A stretch of DNA of 64,000 nucleotides from Hoplostethus atlanticus (GCA_034670405.1 JAXDDX010000040.1:3306001-3370000); one strand, 5' to 3'; positions 49,226-61,882 are shown, counted from the first letter of the stretch. The notes: generated by a model from the letters alone, not told the origin. Program-made: numbers and translations.

Positions 49226-49456
49226 ACCAGACCTGGGTCAAGTAGTCGTTGCACATAATTCTAGGCATTTGTCTGAAGCTGCATGGGGTATCAGATGGGC
49301 GGGGTTTACAACAATGTGTCAGCGAAGTCGGCTAAATTGACCTTTCAAGTACTTCCGTGTGATTGGCTAAACTTTCTGGCACGCGTTGTATTATGTGGCA
49401 CGCCCAAACAATCTGGCACCTAAGGAGGAGAAACATAAACATGACCCTGGTCTGGT
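49226..49456. mobile_element. MITE-like nonautonomous DNA transposon
   Basis: The ends ACCAGACCTGGGTCA (49226-49240) and TGACCCTGGTCTGGT (49442-49456) are inverted repeats, with 14 of 15 bases matching. The inside carries ATGGGCGGGGTTTAC and direct repeats of TGGCAC. The terminal CAGACCTGGGTCAA and the inner GATGGGCGGGGTTT recall an interspersed element widespread in teleosts. No coding capacity and no clear target-site duplication were found. Confidence 0.55.
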
Positions 49457-49499
49457 TTAGACGTCGGTAGTGCCTCTTACTCTGGGATCAGGTGCTGTT

Positions 49500-51780
49500 C
49501 ATTCCCTCCTAAAAGACTTGCAGCTCATTATTTTGCAATGAAATTTGGAGGAGAATGAGACAATTAGCTTATTGTCAGGGAGGTTTTGTTTGTCAGGAAG
49601 GGGGGGGGGGCAAGAGAGAGATGGGGGGCAAGATGAATACACAATTAATGAATGAATGAATAAATCATATTTGTATTTGTGTTTTGTCAAAGCTGTCAAG
49701 TTCAAAAATCAAAATCCATGTCCCCTGTCTTCTGCAAATACGATATATAAATTAATAACTGGAAAACTCAGGAAAAAATGCCTTTTGCCAGAAAACAAAG
49801 TTTCGGCTCAAGTAATACCATTATAGACCTGCAGCTTACTGTACTGGGACAATGGAGCAAAGACAGACCTAAAGCCATAGTTAGATTAAATACCAGGGTG
49901 AACTGTCTGTAACAGTATTAGTGTACGTACAGGACCAGGGCCAGCTGTACACCCCTGGTCCTGTTAAGCAGGATTTACAGACAACTTAGTGTGATTACAG
50001 TGAGCCAGGCAAGGCTCTTATAGGGAAGACAGAGAAATCAAAAGTTGCGTAGTGTGGCAGTCTCATACTCTCTGAATGCATCCTGCAGTATTTGTGGGTT
50101 TCCTTGTTCCACGGGACAAAAAGTAAATGGGTAACCTTGCGGGCCAGATTATCTCACAGGCGTGTAAGTAGGATTTGTTAAGTAGCTAAGTATTAAAAAA
50201 AAAAAGGCATAAAGATGAGTTAATCTTTCAAAACCTCCATTTGTGATTTAAAACTTCCCACATTGAGTTTCCACAGGCTGAAGGTCAAATTAAGCAAGGC
50301 ACTGTTACCAGGAAGGTAATCATGATGTGCACTTCTTTTAGAGTAAAGACAAAGTGGCTTGGAGGAGGATGGAGGGTCTTATTGGTTATGGGATGGGGGT
50401 GTGAAGGACAGCGCCATGGTAACCAGTTTTGGAGGAGGTCCCCTGGGGGCACCCTGACCTCAGCATCTGAGAAACAACACAACCATGTCACTGCTGCTTA
50501 CTCTACACAGACATAAAAGCTCTTTGGTAATTAAAAAATATAACCTCGGCCTGGGGCAGCAGTTTTGGCTATAAACAGTTTTGCATGTCATATTCCTTTC
50601 TTGGTCCGAATGAGAATCATGCACATTTGGCCAAAATGGAAAGCTTACTTTTTTTTTATGTACATTTTTTAAAAATTATTTTCCTTTTAAACCCGGGCAT
50701 GAGATTCATTATTTCCAGGCTTTCGTTTAAAATGCCTCTTCTCCATTGAAAGCTTGGTGGACCCTGACCTTTGCTTGTATTGCTTAGATTTCTGATAGGC
50801 TTTGAATGACGAGGGTGCAATTTGGCCCCAGCTGCTCCTCCGACATGTTTATTGCACTCCCCTCTCCGGCACCTGCTGTCCTCACCATTGGCCATTCAGC
50901 TCTTCATAAACAGAGAGCTTTCCTATCATGGTAACGAAAGAGAACTTCATATTCGGGCCTGTGCTGAACGCAGCCAGCATAAGACACAGATAACCTAATT
51001 CTGTAATCCCCTGAAACTGGGCTACATTTCAGTGGAAAAGTAAGCGGAAGAAAAACAATAGGTGTTTTATCACTTTGCCTAGAGGTGCACTAAGCCAAGA
51101 GCTTCTTCTCCTTTCAGTATCAAACCACATAATAGACTCGTACTACTATGAGTTCAGTTCTAGATCCAAGACTCAGATAGAGGGTATTAAACTATCCACT
51201 ACATCTCGAGGCGTTTAGTTACCGAGCAAGCTTTACGCATGGCAACTACAACTATGAGTTCAAAACAGACAATTAGCAACAGGAGCCAAACGAGAGTCTT
51301 CCCTTTAGTTCTCATACAGTGATGTAATGTCAAATAAGATCACCATAAGGCAAATAACTGCCAATATAACAAAAACAAAGTCTCATTTCAAAGATTCATT
51401 AATTTATTTATTTGTTCCTTGAAAGACCCTCATACAGTCTGATATACTTACTAAGCTGGATATTCTGAATTTACCTCGAGATTTACGTCAGGCTTAAAAG
51501 GTGAGGAAACTAATTCTGAAAATACAAAGCTGGGTAAAGTAACTTCAGGCTTTGCTCTAAACTACATCCCTGCTTCTTATAAGGTTGTCCTGTTTAAAAC
51601 AGCTACAGCCATAAGAGCCGTTATTTGCGCTTACTGGATGATCAAGAGATATTAAGCAGTCTTATACTGTATGATCCGAGAGGGAACGGAGAAAGGAAAA
51701 GAAAAACTTAAAGGGCAGGTGACATAATACTGTATCATCATCCCTCATCTCTTTCCTCCATCTTAGGACGCAGGTGCTTT
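49500..51780. other. Upstream DNA without a recognised gene
   Basis: Unique, moderately AT-rich sequence with a G run at 49601-49610 and one poly(A) run at 50190. The block at 50690-50950 has a non-repetitive, enhancer-like texture. No exon could be supported. Confidence 0.4.
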
Positions 51781-51799
51781 GACATACTGTGAGGCGCGT

Positions 51800-51832
51800 G
51801 CGCGCGCGCGCACACACACACACACACACGCT

Positions 51833-51866
<34 letters not shown>
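51800..51866. repeat. (GC)n(AC)n compound microsatellite
   Basis: GCGCGC then two AC blocks. Alternating purine-pyrimidine throughout, so prone to Z-DNA. Confidence 0.88.
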
Positions 51867-51867
<1 letters not shown>

Positions 51868-52160
51868 TAGCACGTTATGTGGCCATCTAAGCAGAGCAGG
51901 GGTAGGGTATTCAAAAAACAACGCACAGCATATATATACATCACGCACAGTCATCGGGGTGAATCCGCCGAGACGATCACTTCAAAAACCCAGAGAAATC
52001 TGCGGCTTCGTCCTGCCTCGGTCGCTCGTTTATTTCTAGCGCTTCTAAGGACTTTCTTTTTATCTGCGCATCACTAAAGGCGGCTGACATTTGAAGAGAG
52101 CATCTCTGTTTTCTGCTGCAGAGGATCAAATGGCCAACCCCTCCCTCTCTCCCCCCCTCT

Positions 52161-52182
52161 CTGACTCTCGCTCTCTCTCTCT

Positions 52183-52232
<50 letters not shown>
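52161..52232. repeat. (CT)n(AC)n compound microsatellite
   Basis: A short CT run followed by about 23 AC units. Confidence 0.88.
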
Positions 52233-52234
<2 letters not shown>

Positions 52235-53084
52235 GTTGGGAGTCCTGCACAACGCCCATTGTCACATCGTAATCAATCAACTCCGGATATAGATATGAGT
52301 TGACAGTAATAATTCAGAAATGGAAAAATTGCTATAATAATGTGTGGTAGCACTGTAGTATCCGCTGATATGCTGAGTACAGTAAGGGCTCTTATTGCTA
52401 GAGATAGAAGGTGAAACTAGAGGACAGAGTGGAGAAACGCGACTGAATTCCCTTCAGGTATGACTCCATTCGTTAAGAGAGCAACCAGGAGGCCATCATA
52501 GTGTTTATATTTAGGTTGAGTGCGTTTCTCCAATCCAAAACTGTGATCAACTACTCCACTAACACAAGCAGAGTGCCAGAGAAGTAGGTAAACACGCATC
52601 GCTGGGATCCTGAGAAAGCGCCATAGTTGTTTTTTTATTCCCACTTATAATAAGGCATCACCGTTAGTATGAGCAGCCTTCCTGGGCAAACACCAGCTTC
52701 TCGATCTATAACACGTTTATATGGCTTTACTGCCTCGCCAACTTGATGGACTGATGGGTTTAGGAAACGTAAATAAACCCGAATCGACTAACCTAACCTT
52801 TACTTTTAAGCAAAAAACAACATCAAGTCAAACTGTCGAGTGATAGCAGTGGCCAAGTAAGTTTTAATACATACACCGTTACCCCTCATTCGAGGAATTA
52901 TAAAATATGAAAACAATATATTGGTGTGGTCAGAATCACTCAGTCGGCGATGCTTCAAAAGACTGTAAGGAATGCTGCGCAATATCAAAGTTATGTAAAA
53001 ATAGGCCCGAGAATACGCGATTAATAATCATAAATCTGCACGAAGCTTCACATGAGAGCAAAATAACGATAAATTTGTGATTAC

Positions 53085-53152
53085 CTGAATTCCACAATAT
53101 TGCCTTTGGGGGTTGGCGCGGCGTCCTGGTTGTGTTTTAAGAGTTCGGGTCG
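53085..53152 (-). other. myt1: Candidate 5' UTR exon of myt1
   Basis: On the minus strand: acceptor CTTGACAG ending at 53153 and donor ATTCAG/GTAATC closing at 53085. The 68-nt interior is GC-rich with CpGs. It has no in-frame ATG, as expected for a noncoding exon. It rests on splice signals alone. Confidence 0.33.
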
Positions 53153-53239
53153 CTGTCAAGTAGTTTGTTGAAAGATATCCCGGGTAAAGGTTTAAAAAAC
53201 GATCATCTATCCCGTTACAAATGTCCAGATACGGAAAAT

Positions 53240-53520
53240 AAAAGAAAACCAAACGGTTTCCGAGCGGCCTCTCCTACGGCGCACCGGCGCAGAGCTCCGG
53301 ATCGACGCGTCAAGATGTTACTTGTTTGTAAGCAAAAACATGGCTTCATTTGCCTTTGTCAGCGAGAAAAAACGTAATATTGACTTACCTTTCCCACATG
53401 AGCCATTGTACCCCCCCCCCCCTCATCCCCATCCCCTCTCCACCCCCTCTCCTCCCTCCGCCCTTTGCCATGACATCACGGAAGCTGTAGTAAAACCTCC
53501 AGCATCGGATGGGCAGGGCT
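53240..53520 (-). promoter_or_regulatory. myt1: Candidate myt1 promoter and first exon region
   Basis: A CpG-bearing patch at 53260-53312 and a near-consensus minus-strand donor GGGAAAG/GTAAGT at 53389/53388. Upstream of the donor (to the right) are an ETS/CRE-like CTTCCGTGATGTCAT and a GGGCGGAG GC box. Together these suggest a transcription start near 53450-53500 on the minus strand. No TATA box is seen. Confidence 0.35.
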
Positions 53521-53565
53521 TGAGGTCCCCCTTACTACACTATAACTCAATGGGCAAGTGTGTGT

Positions 53566-53567
<2 letters not shown>

Positions 53568-53643
<76 letters not shown>
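53568..53643. repeat. (CT)n(CA)n compound microsatellite
   Basis: About 25 CT units followed by about 11 CA units. Confidence 0.92.
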
Positions 53644-53699
53644 TGTATTACCAGCCAATCCAAGAAAACCTACAACTTTAATTAGAGTGGCGAGTCTCT

Positions 53700-56280
53700 A
53701 CTGTACGTTTTGCCAAATATGAAAATAAGTTCCCCAAACTGCTTCACTCTCCAAATATTTTAAAGAGCATATATATTGTAGAAGACACCCCTGCGGCATT
53801 TGCTTGCTTCAGCTAGTGTCCACAGGGTGCAGCCACCACAAACACGCCAGAAGGAGCTTATAATTTCATATTTCACCCGCAGACAAATCTTTGATGGAGA
53901 TTACTACTGTCATCCTTCACCCCCACGCATCCTGGAAAGTGGTATCGTCCAATAATTCATTCAGGGGACGTTTTTTTTTTCTCGGGCTAGGAATTGATGT
54001 AGTAGTAGTATGCACTGAGTTAGTATGTGCGCTATGCAGTGACAGCATCTGATAATTTCTCCATATGGAAAGAGGGTTTAAACGACATATCATAGAGACA
54101 ACTCTCCATGGGAGCCTTTACGCAGCGCTAAACTAAAACATATTTATGCTCTGGGGAGGTGAGGGGATGGGAGTGCAAGGGAAATGCGTTATCAAGTTGA
54201 ATTATCACTGAAAAAACAGGTGCCAGAGAAATAGTTTCAGAAAAATGCCTCGTTGAAAGACAAGGTGATCAGTATCAATTAGTGCAGAGTTGTTAGCAAC
54301 AGTTTTGAGCTAGGCTCGTTGAGGGAACGTTGCCCACTGTCAGTGCTGCACTGAGCAACAAACAGTCTTAATAGTGCAACTTGGAGTCACTCCCAAATGT
54401 TGCACACACCGTGGTTTTGCTTTGCTGTTTTGAAACCATTAGTGGAAATGACAACCATTCATTACAAGCCATTTGAGAATAGTCTCCACAAATGCCATCC
54501 TTTATCTGCTGTCTCCACGCTGCGTACGCAGGGAATATTCAAAAAGCCCAACCTTCAGCTTTGAGAAATTCTATTAAATTCTTATCTCTTTGCAGCAGGC
54601 TCTTTTTGTGCAATCCTATTGTTATGCATTGGAGCTGAAATCAATCACCGGCCGTGCACGCCGCATCAGTATGATTTCAGTCTGTGGGTGCGGAGAGCGG
54701 ATTCACACAACAACAGCATCGACAATCGAATAAACAAAAGAGAGAAAATATGAAAAATCCGTGGCGCCACGCGGGCCATGATCCACGATACGGGAAAAGT
54801 TAGGCCTCCGAGCCAGGTGGAGGTGTGAGCCGAGAGGCCCACAGCCTGCCTGAGAGGTGACGATTATAGAGAAGATATTAGGGAATAATTACTGCGTGCA
54901 CAACCGAATGCGCGTACACGCACACGCACACACACACACACACAGGCCGGGCGAACAGCAGTTCTTCCTGTGGCCTGTGTTCAGGACCCCAGACAGCTCC
55001 AGTGTGCTGAGTCTGTGTGTGTTCAGGACCCTGGACAGCGGCTCGGACCAGCCTGGCCGCTGAGACTCTCCAGGCTGCACAATACGTTACATAAGCTTAT
55101 TGTTGTGACGACAAAGGCTTTTGTCTCTAAGGTATTGAGTCTAACGCTCTGCCTCATTAGGTGTAGCACTCAGCTAGGTTTAATGGCATAGTAGAAAGTG
55201 CTATTTTTGGTGGGTGGTTGTTATTTAGTAATTTTTTTCTTGGTTTATTCTGAATAATCATCCTATTTTACGTTTTTCACGCCATTTCCCATTTTTCCCC
55301 ATTATGCAGCAGTGCACCTTGCTTGGGGCTTTCAAATCCCATCACTGTTTGTCATTATTTAATTTTGAGGGATGGGACTAATCATGAAGTTACACAACAG
55401 CCTTTTTTTTCAGTCGGTGTATCAGCTGGAAAACTTTTCCTCCATTGTTTAAAAGTCTGTCTGCAGATGCAGATGGCATAGAGACCTATAGCAGTCAATG
55501 GTCATGTCGCTGTATGGTGGCTATATTGTGTCGGGCCCTGCCCAGGCAGCCAGTATTAATATTACATGGGGCAGCAGCTGACTGAGCGCTAGGTTGGGAC
55601 CGGGGAGGCCCCTATAGTCCCTCGACAGATGGAACAAGCCGACAGACTAACACAACAAAAAAAGTTTTTAATAAGCCCGCAGCTTGGCATTGTCCCCACG
55701 GTACTGGGGCCACACGGTCCCCTAGGGGACCAACTGTCCTTTGTCTGGGCAGTTTTACCACGGGGTTTAAGTTTAGTTTCGGCTACAAGCTGGGAAAAAG
55801 TTCACAAGTTTATTTAGACATACAGAAACAACGGAGTTGTTTATGTTTGATAAAATAGGCCTACAACCTGTTGTTGGAAGTCCATCGCACTTAAGTTTCA
55901 AAGTGGTTACAGTTGGTGTGATTAGGAGTTATAAGCTTACTTTAATCCTGGCGGGCGAGGGGTACATTATCTCTAAAAAGACTCATATTCTGAAGATAAA
56001 CAGACCTATTGTCTCGCATGGACAGAACGTTTTGTAGCTTAGTTTAGACAGAGATATAATCTGCGTAACATTTTTCATACTTCAATTAACGTATATATAA
56101 TTTACTGCAAAAAATCCGTTCTGTACAGACCTAAAAGCATAGACCTGTACGGTAGTCTCTTAGGCTATGCTCTAGTATTGACGGTGCCACCCTGAACAAG
56201 TCTTTAAAAATCACATACATGCTTTAAAATGCCGGAAGAGAAACCACAGTAAAGTTTTGTTGTAAGGATAAGTAAGTCAA
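53700..56280. other. Upstream DNA without a recognised gene
   Basis: Unique sequence. A CpG-containing block at 54640-54800, with GAAATCAATCACCGG and CAACAACAGCATCGAC, may be regulatory. A short (CA)n lies at 54923-54944. No coding exon could be supported. Confidence 0.4.
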
Positions 56281-56429
56281 AGATACGAACCTAGAAAAGT
56301 GCGACACAACTTCATCTTTGCGGTCCTCTTTCTCTCTCCAGTCCCACAGGCGACCGCCAAGTGTTGGCAAGTTTACTTCTGGAGAACAAAGTTACTCAAA
56401 CTTTAGTTCAACTTCCCAGCTGGCAAGGG

Positions 56430-56621
56430 GAGGGGTAATGGGCGGGGCGGTTAATTGACTGACACTCCGGGAAAGCCAATAGCGGGGCGTGGTGTCCTCC
56501 TGCTGCCAGTTCCTGAACCAATCACAGCCTCCCTCTCTCTGCTTTCAACAACAATAGTCTGAACAGCAACAAAGAGCATCTGCTGCGCCTGGCTGAGCAG
56601 ACAACTTCTCACACTCACAGT
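56430..56621 (+). promoter_or_regulatory. GC-box/CCAAT promoter-like block with plus-strand splice donor
   Basis: GGGCGGGGCGG, GCCAATAGCGGGGCG and AACCAATCACAGCC lie within about 90 bp, followed by a plus-strand donor ACACTCACA/GTAAGT at 56620. This could start a plus-strand transcript leading away from myt1, or be a distal myt1 promoter read the other way. No coding sequence is attached. Confidence 0.35.
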
Positions 56622-57634
56622 AAGTTTTCTCAGCAATCTGATTTAAAAACGTACTAAACCTTGAAATAAAAAACTACATTAAAGCATTAAAAATCTAGTG
56701 TGTGCATTATATTCGAGACATTTTGCACTGGTTTATTTAATTTCTGTGCATACTGACCTATACATACAATATAGAATAAGCCTTCAGAACTATAGTAATG
56801 CTGTAATAACATTTTAAAGTGTACTACACAAATTACACACAGAAAACTAAAATAACATGCAGCCACAATAGGTCAAAAATTACACCACAGGAGATAAAAA
56901 TAAATGACAATAAGTCCTCTTCAAACTCACTAATGAGTACTGCAGACACATTATAAGTCCCTAAAGGAATATCACAGTGATACCATAAGAGATAAAAATA
57001 CTATGAAGTACTACAACGACAATATCAAGTCACTATTGAGTACCACAGACACAACCTATGGGAATAATCTAGGAATATTATTGTGATTTTTCATTAGAGA
57101 AGAAGTACAAATCCTAGCCTCATCCTGTTCATGTTATTATGTTTTTTATCCACTCATGGCAACTCAACCTAGGTTTTCCTACTTATTGGTGTCTGTAGGC
57201 ATACTTCTTGATCATGTCCAACCAAATTTATCAGGCGTACAGCTAATTTAGGTAACTTAGGGAGACATTTTTGCGCTAACTCCAGGCCTATTCAGTGTGC
57301 CTGTGTCTGGGAAAGACAGACAGTTCCTCCCTCCCATTAGCAGATGGTCTGCCAGATAATGAGCTCTTCCATTGGTTGTTCCCATTACCCCCATCCTTAT
57401 CCCCATCCCTCATGCAGCGGAGGGTTAACCCACCTAAGCTCACTCAACTGCTTTTCCACTTCTTCTTTTAGTTTTATTTTATGCATAAGGAACGATCTCG
57501 TCATCTGTCCAGGCGAGATCCTTGTTGAAGCCCTCTGGGGTTTCTCCGCTCTCCTGCACATTTCCTCTCAACTCTTTCTCTTACTATGAGCCCATATTTA
57601 TCATATTTATCAGAATTTTATAATTGTGTGTTGC

Positions 57635-58016
57635 TCAACTAAACTAAACTAAACTAAACTAAACTAAACTCCACTGACATAGTTTTATAAGCCTTTATAA
57701 TTGTGTGCTACTAAACTAAACTAAACTAAACTAAATTAACTAAACTAAACTAAACTAAACTAAACTAAACTAAACTAGACTAAACTAAATGAACTAAACT
57801 AGACTAAACTGAAATAAACTAAACTAAACTAAATTAACTAAACTAAACTAGACTAAACTGAACTAAACTCCATTGACATAGTTTTATAAGCCTTTATAAT
57901 TGTGTGCTACTAAACTAAACTAAACTAAATTAACTAAACTAAACTAAATTAACTAAACTAGACTAAACTGAACTAAACTAAACTTAATTAACTCAACTCA
58001 ACTCAACTCAACTCAG
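57635..58016. repeat. (AAACT)n pentanucleotide array with higher-order units
   Basis: AAACT/AACTA arrays interrupted by two near-identical spacers (about 57670-57715 and 57868-57913) containing GACATAGTTTTATAAGCC and TTATAATTGTGTGCTACT. Part of the same spacer precedes the first array (57618-57635). The period of the compound unit is about 198 bp. Variants AAATT, AGACT and CAACT mark sub-blocks. Confidence 0.92.
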
Positions 58017-58348
58017 CTGCCCTGCCTTTTTATTTGTGAAATAGTTTATCAACATTGTCTAAATATCCATCATAGGTAAATTCCTATCATATAATAAGCA
58101 GCGTCATACTGAAAATATTCACATCAGCCATAGTTTCTGTGGCACAGAAACATGTGATGAATTCGCTGCTTATTAAACTGGCTTGTGGTGTGTGTGGACA
58201 AAGAGGGCGCCGCAGTTACAGAGGGACTGCTGGGTCTCCGCTAATGCCGTGGCAAGTTTTTATCTGAGGATGCCAGACACTCTCTTGTATTCTTCCTGAG
58301 CACTGCTCTCATTAGCCTATTAACTTTAGCCCCCCCCCCCACCACCAC

Positions 58349-58368
58349 CACCACCACCACCACTCACC
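58349..58368. repeat. (CCA)n trinucleotide repeat
   Basis: About 7 units in a C-rich stretch, followed by CA-rich DNA to 58560. Confidence 0.8.
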
Positions 58369-58689
58369 CCCCTCCACCCCCTCCACCCCTCCCCTAGCCC
58401 ACTACCCAGACAGGACAATCACCAAACCCCTACCTCAACACACACATACACTCATATGTACTACATGCATATGCAGACACACACAGATGAAAGTGAGCAT
58501 ACATGCACACACATACACCAACGCACACACACACTCACACTCAGACACACACACTCACAACCCTAGCCCCGCCCCCCTATTCTCTGCTCTGTATAACAAG
58601 CAGCTGAACTCTGACATAGCCTCCAGCTGTCCTGGAGACGGTGACAATAAAGTTTAAACAAATACACACAGAGAGAAGAGCAGGAAACA

Positions 58690-58870
58690 AGACCTTGTTG
58701 AGAAAATGACCCTCCGAGCTAATTCATGGAAATTCTACTCCGTCTTTATCATCGTTATTATTCAAAAGGTCCTCTTAAATGTGCCCTCCTACGCTTTCAT
58801 CATCATTATTATTTAACATCTCGTACGATAACAACTTCCTTCTGAGCCGGCAGGGAGACGAAAAGTGTCG
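58690..58870. promoter_or_regulatory. Candidate conserved noncoding element
   Basis: Unique sequence with AGCTAATTCATGGAAATTC, CATCGTTATTATTCAAAAGG and a similar CATCATTATTATTTAAC about 60 bp on. Enhancer-like texture; not tested. Confidence 0.25.
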
Positions 58871-59026
58871 GCGCTCTGCTGAAAAGATGTTTTCCCTTTT
58901 ATACGCGCGTCTGTGTTTGAAATAGCGCTGAAAGTGGAAACACTCGATAGCTGTGATCTGTTAGAGGTTTGCGGGAATGTGATGTGAGGAGAGTCAGGCT
59001 TGTTTTCTGCATCTTCGCTTTACGTT

Positions 59027-59028
<2 letters not shown>

Positions 59029-59073
<45 letters not shown>
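59029..59073. repeat. (CA)n microsatellite
   Basis: About 22 CA units. Confidence 0.9.
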
Positions 59074-59074
<1 letters not shown>

Positions 59075-59584
59075 TCCTCACATCCTGAGCTCACAGATGG
59101 ACATTTGACATCAGAGTCCTGCTCCTGGCCTCATGAAAACAATCAGGTTCATAACGCAATGGTTTTATTACCCTCCCACCCTCTCCCCCACCCCCTCTCC
59201 CCTCCCTCTCTCTCTCTCTCTCTATCTATCTCTGTCTTACTTTCACGCCCCCGATCTCCCTCTCTCTTTCTCCCTAACATCCATGGAGCATGATCATACC
59301 CATATCTGTCAACTCCCATTAGACACAGCTAAGCGCTTGACTCACTAGTGTATGGTATAGAGAGAGATTAAGAAATGCATCTTTATACTTCATTCAAATA
59401 TTCCTCCAAACGTTCCATGTTTGTTAACATAATCAACTCTGGTGGTGTGTAAAAATATAAGCTGCACGGTTTCCTTTTAATGTGATAAAGACACACGCTG
59501 CCTCTGGCTCTTCGTCACCCAGTTATCACACTTCTCTTCCCTCTCTCCTTTGTGGGAGTTCGGATTTTTTAACATGCACGTGCA

Positions 59585-59588
<4 letters not shown>

Positions 59589-59621
<33 letters not shown>
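59589..59621. repeat. (CA)n microsatellite
   Basis: About 16 CA units. Confidence 0.88.
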
Positions 59622-59622
<1 letters not shown>

Positions 59623-60101
59623 GTGAAAGGAAGTGTGTTATGAAAGGCCGCGAGACAGACAAAGTTTGGTCTGGGTGCCACTTTGGATGACCATCATCCA
59701 AAGACCCCCCCCCCTACCTCTCTATACCCCCAACCTATCGACGTCCGCCCAGCTCGGGCCTCCCCACAGGGGGGTGGCACGTGGAATGGGGTCAGCGCTG
59801 CCAAAAGGCATCACATCGTCCCGCTCCCCTCTGCTTGTCTGTCTGTCTCTGCTACCTTTCTGTCAGTTTGCCTGTCTGTTAGTCGACTGCAGACTTGCTT
59901 GGGACTTTTTTTTTTTCCTTTCTCTGAAAATTACCGCACCGAATCTTTTAATCAGCACATGCGACGCCTCAAGCGACCGACTGCACAGCATCTTGCCCCC
60001 CTTCCCCGCTGAAGCCACACTGCGTTGAGGGAGTTGTAAATAAGCTAACCCCCCCCCCCCACAATTCCACCCGCGGCCCAGACCGCCATCATACCCCCCT
60101 C

Positions 60102-60103
<2 letters not shown>

Positions 60104-60138
<35 letters not shown>
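60104..60138. repeat. (CA)n microsatellite
   Basis: About 17 CA units, followed by a C/T-rich tract to 60500. Confidence 0.88.
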
Positions 60139-60142
<4 letters not shown>

Positions 60143-60524
60143 CCCCCTCCCGCCGAGGTCGACTCTCTGACCCGCTGTCGCTCTCTAAAGTCACATAGTC
60201 AAATTCTTGCCTCCCCTCCACCGATTTCTCCACTTTCCATCCTCCGCCCTGAGTGCCCTCTCTCCAAGCCCAGCCTCCCCACCCCTCTGTGTCCCTCTCC
60301 CTCCCAGCGTTTCTCCCATCCTGCCTGCAACTACACTCCCCGTCTCTTCTCCGCTCTCTACTTTCACTTTTTTTCCACTCTTGCCTCTGCTACCCCTCAT
60401 CTTTTCTGCCACCCCCCATGCCCCCCATCTTTTCCTCTCCTTTACCCCCCCCCTTCCCTCCCTCCGTCTCCTCTGTCTCTCTCCTCTCTACCTCCTGTGC
60501 TCTCCTGGCAGCAGCAGGCTGGGC

Positions 60525-60730
60525 AAATATGCGCCCTGAGCAGCGGTAAATACAGGCAGCACTTCACAAACAAGGCCTGATTACAATGACAAAGGCTGCC
60601 ACACTTTAGGGAGGAGCTTGGAGCAATTTGGAGGCTGCGGGGGCCATTGAGCGAGTGGCATACTTAATGGGCTTTGTGTGCCAGAAGAAAAGGGCCTGAG
60701 CTTCTGGGCCCAGCTGTCACTATGGAAAAT
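60525..60730. promoter_or_regulatory. Candidate conserved noncoding element
   Basis: A sharply bounded unique island after 400 bp of C/T-rich DNA. It carries CCTGATTACAATGACAAAGG (two SOX-like cores), GGCCATTGAGCG and CATACTTAATGGGC (a homeodomain-like core), plus CAGCTGTC (an E-box). Of all the blocks here it looks most like a developmental enhancer. No alignment was possible. Confidence 0.3.
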
Positions 60731-60946
60731 ATCAGACTGACACAGCACCCGACGCTCTTTGGCTTGCTGTCCTTTCTTCTGTCAACCACCCCCCCCCATC
60801 CCCTTTTTCCTCTTTGTACTCTTTTTTCTCTAGTTAGCGAGCACAAAAAAGTGAAAGCTGTTGGGAGAGAAAAAAAAAAAAAAACCTAAATGAGATCTCT
60901 CTTTCTTGATCTCACACACACACACAGGGAGGGAAGCAAGTATGCG

Positions 60947-60948
<2 letters not shown>

Positions 60949-60979
<31 letters not shown>

Positions 60980-61000
60980 CACACACACACACAAACACAT
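60949..61000. repeat. (AC)n microsatellite, interrupted
   Basis: AC blocks with ATGC and AA interruptions. Confidence 0.85.
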
Positions 61001-61882
61001 GCACAAATTCATACACAGTAGGCTGACTCTGCAGCAATTATTCAAACCCTAAACCCAGAGGGATAAATGACATTATTACATTTCACTACTTAATTATGTG
61101 TGTGTGAATAGTTACTAAGCGTTAGCCATCATGCATGCATAATGCAGTGCCATATACTTCGCATCATAAAACACCCTTTCCTCACCAAATGCACCGCAGA
61201 TGCGTCCCACTTTCTAAGAAAAATAAATATATTAAATGAGCATTGTATATATAGTAGTTAGGCCGCACGCGGCAAAAATAACTCAAATCTTTTGTGGATT
61301 TCCAGCAGTTTTTTCTCTGCAAATGATTTTTCTGCGGTGATAATGCACTTGGCTCCATAACAAAGACAGAGCGATGTTCTGAGGCAGCGCTGTGGTTACG
61401 CTCTCTGAATCCATGTAAAGAAGCGCTCACACTCCAGATCCAACTGTATTACACCAGCTCAGTGACTTATGGCACTGTAACACGCGGCATAATACACACA
61501 CACACACACACACACCCACGCAGACACACACCGGCATGTACACATGCACACAGACACAGAGCGCTGCATTACTGAAACACAGCACAAAGCCAGAGTTGGA
61601 TGTTGTTTCACCTAATCTCTTTGATACCACTGTGGTGCTGCTAAGCCCCAGAAAATCAGCTTAGCAGATGTCCTAAAGTGTAGGTGGCTTGTTTCATGAG
61701 GCAAGAGAAGAAAACGCTACAAGAAGAAGAAGTGAAAGAGGGTGAGTGGGGGCAGGGCAACAGATTTGGAACGGGGCCCTGACTAGTCCAACTCAATCCC
61801 CTCTTCACTTCTGTCTGCCAGGCACAGTTGTTCTAGCAAAACTAGAAGGACCCATCTATTCTTCCTCCCCTGATCTCTCACA

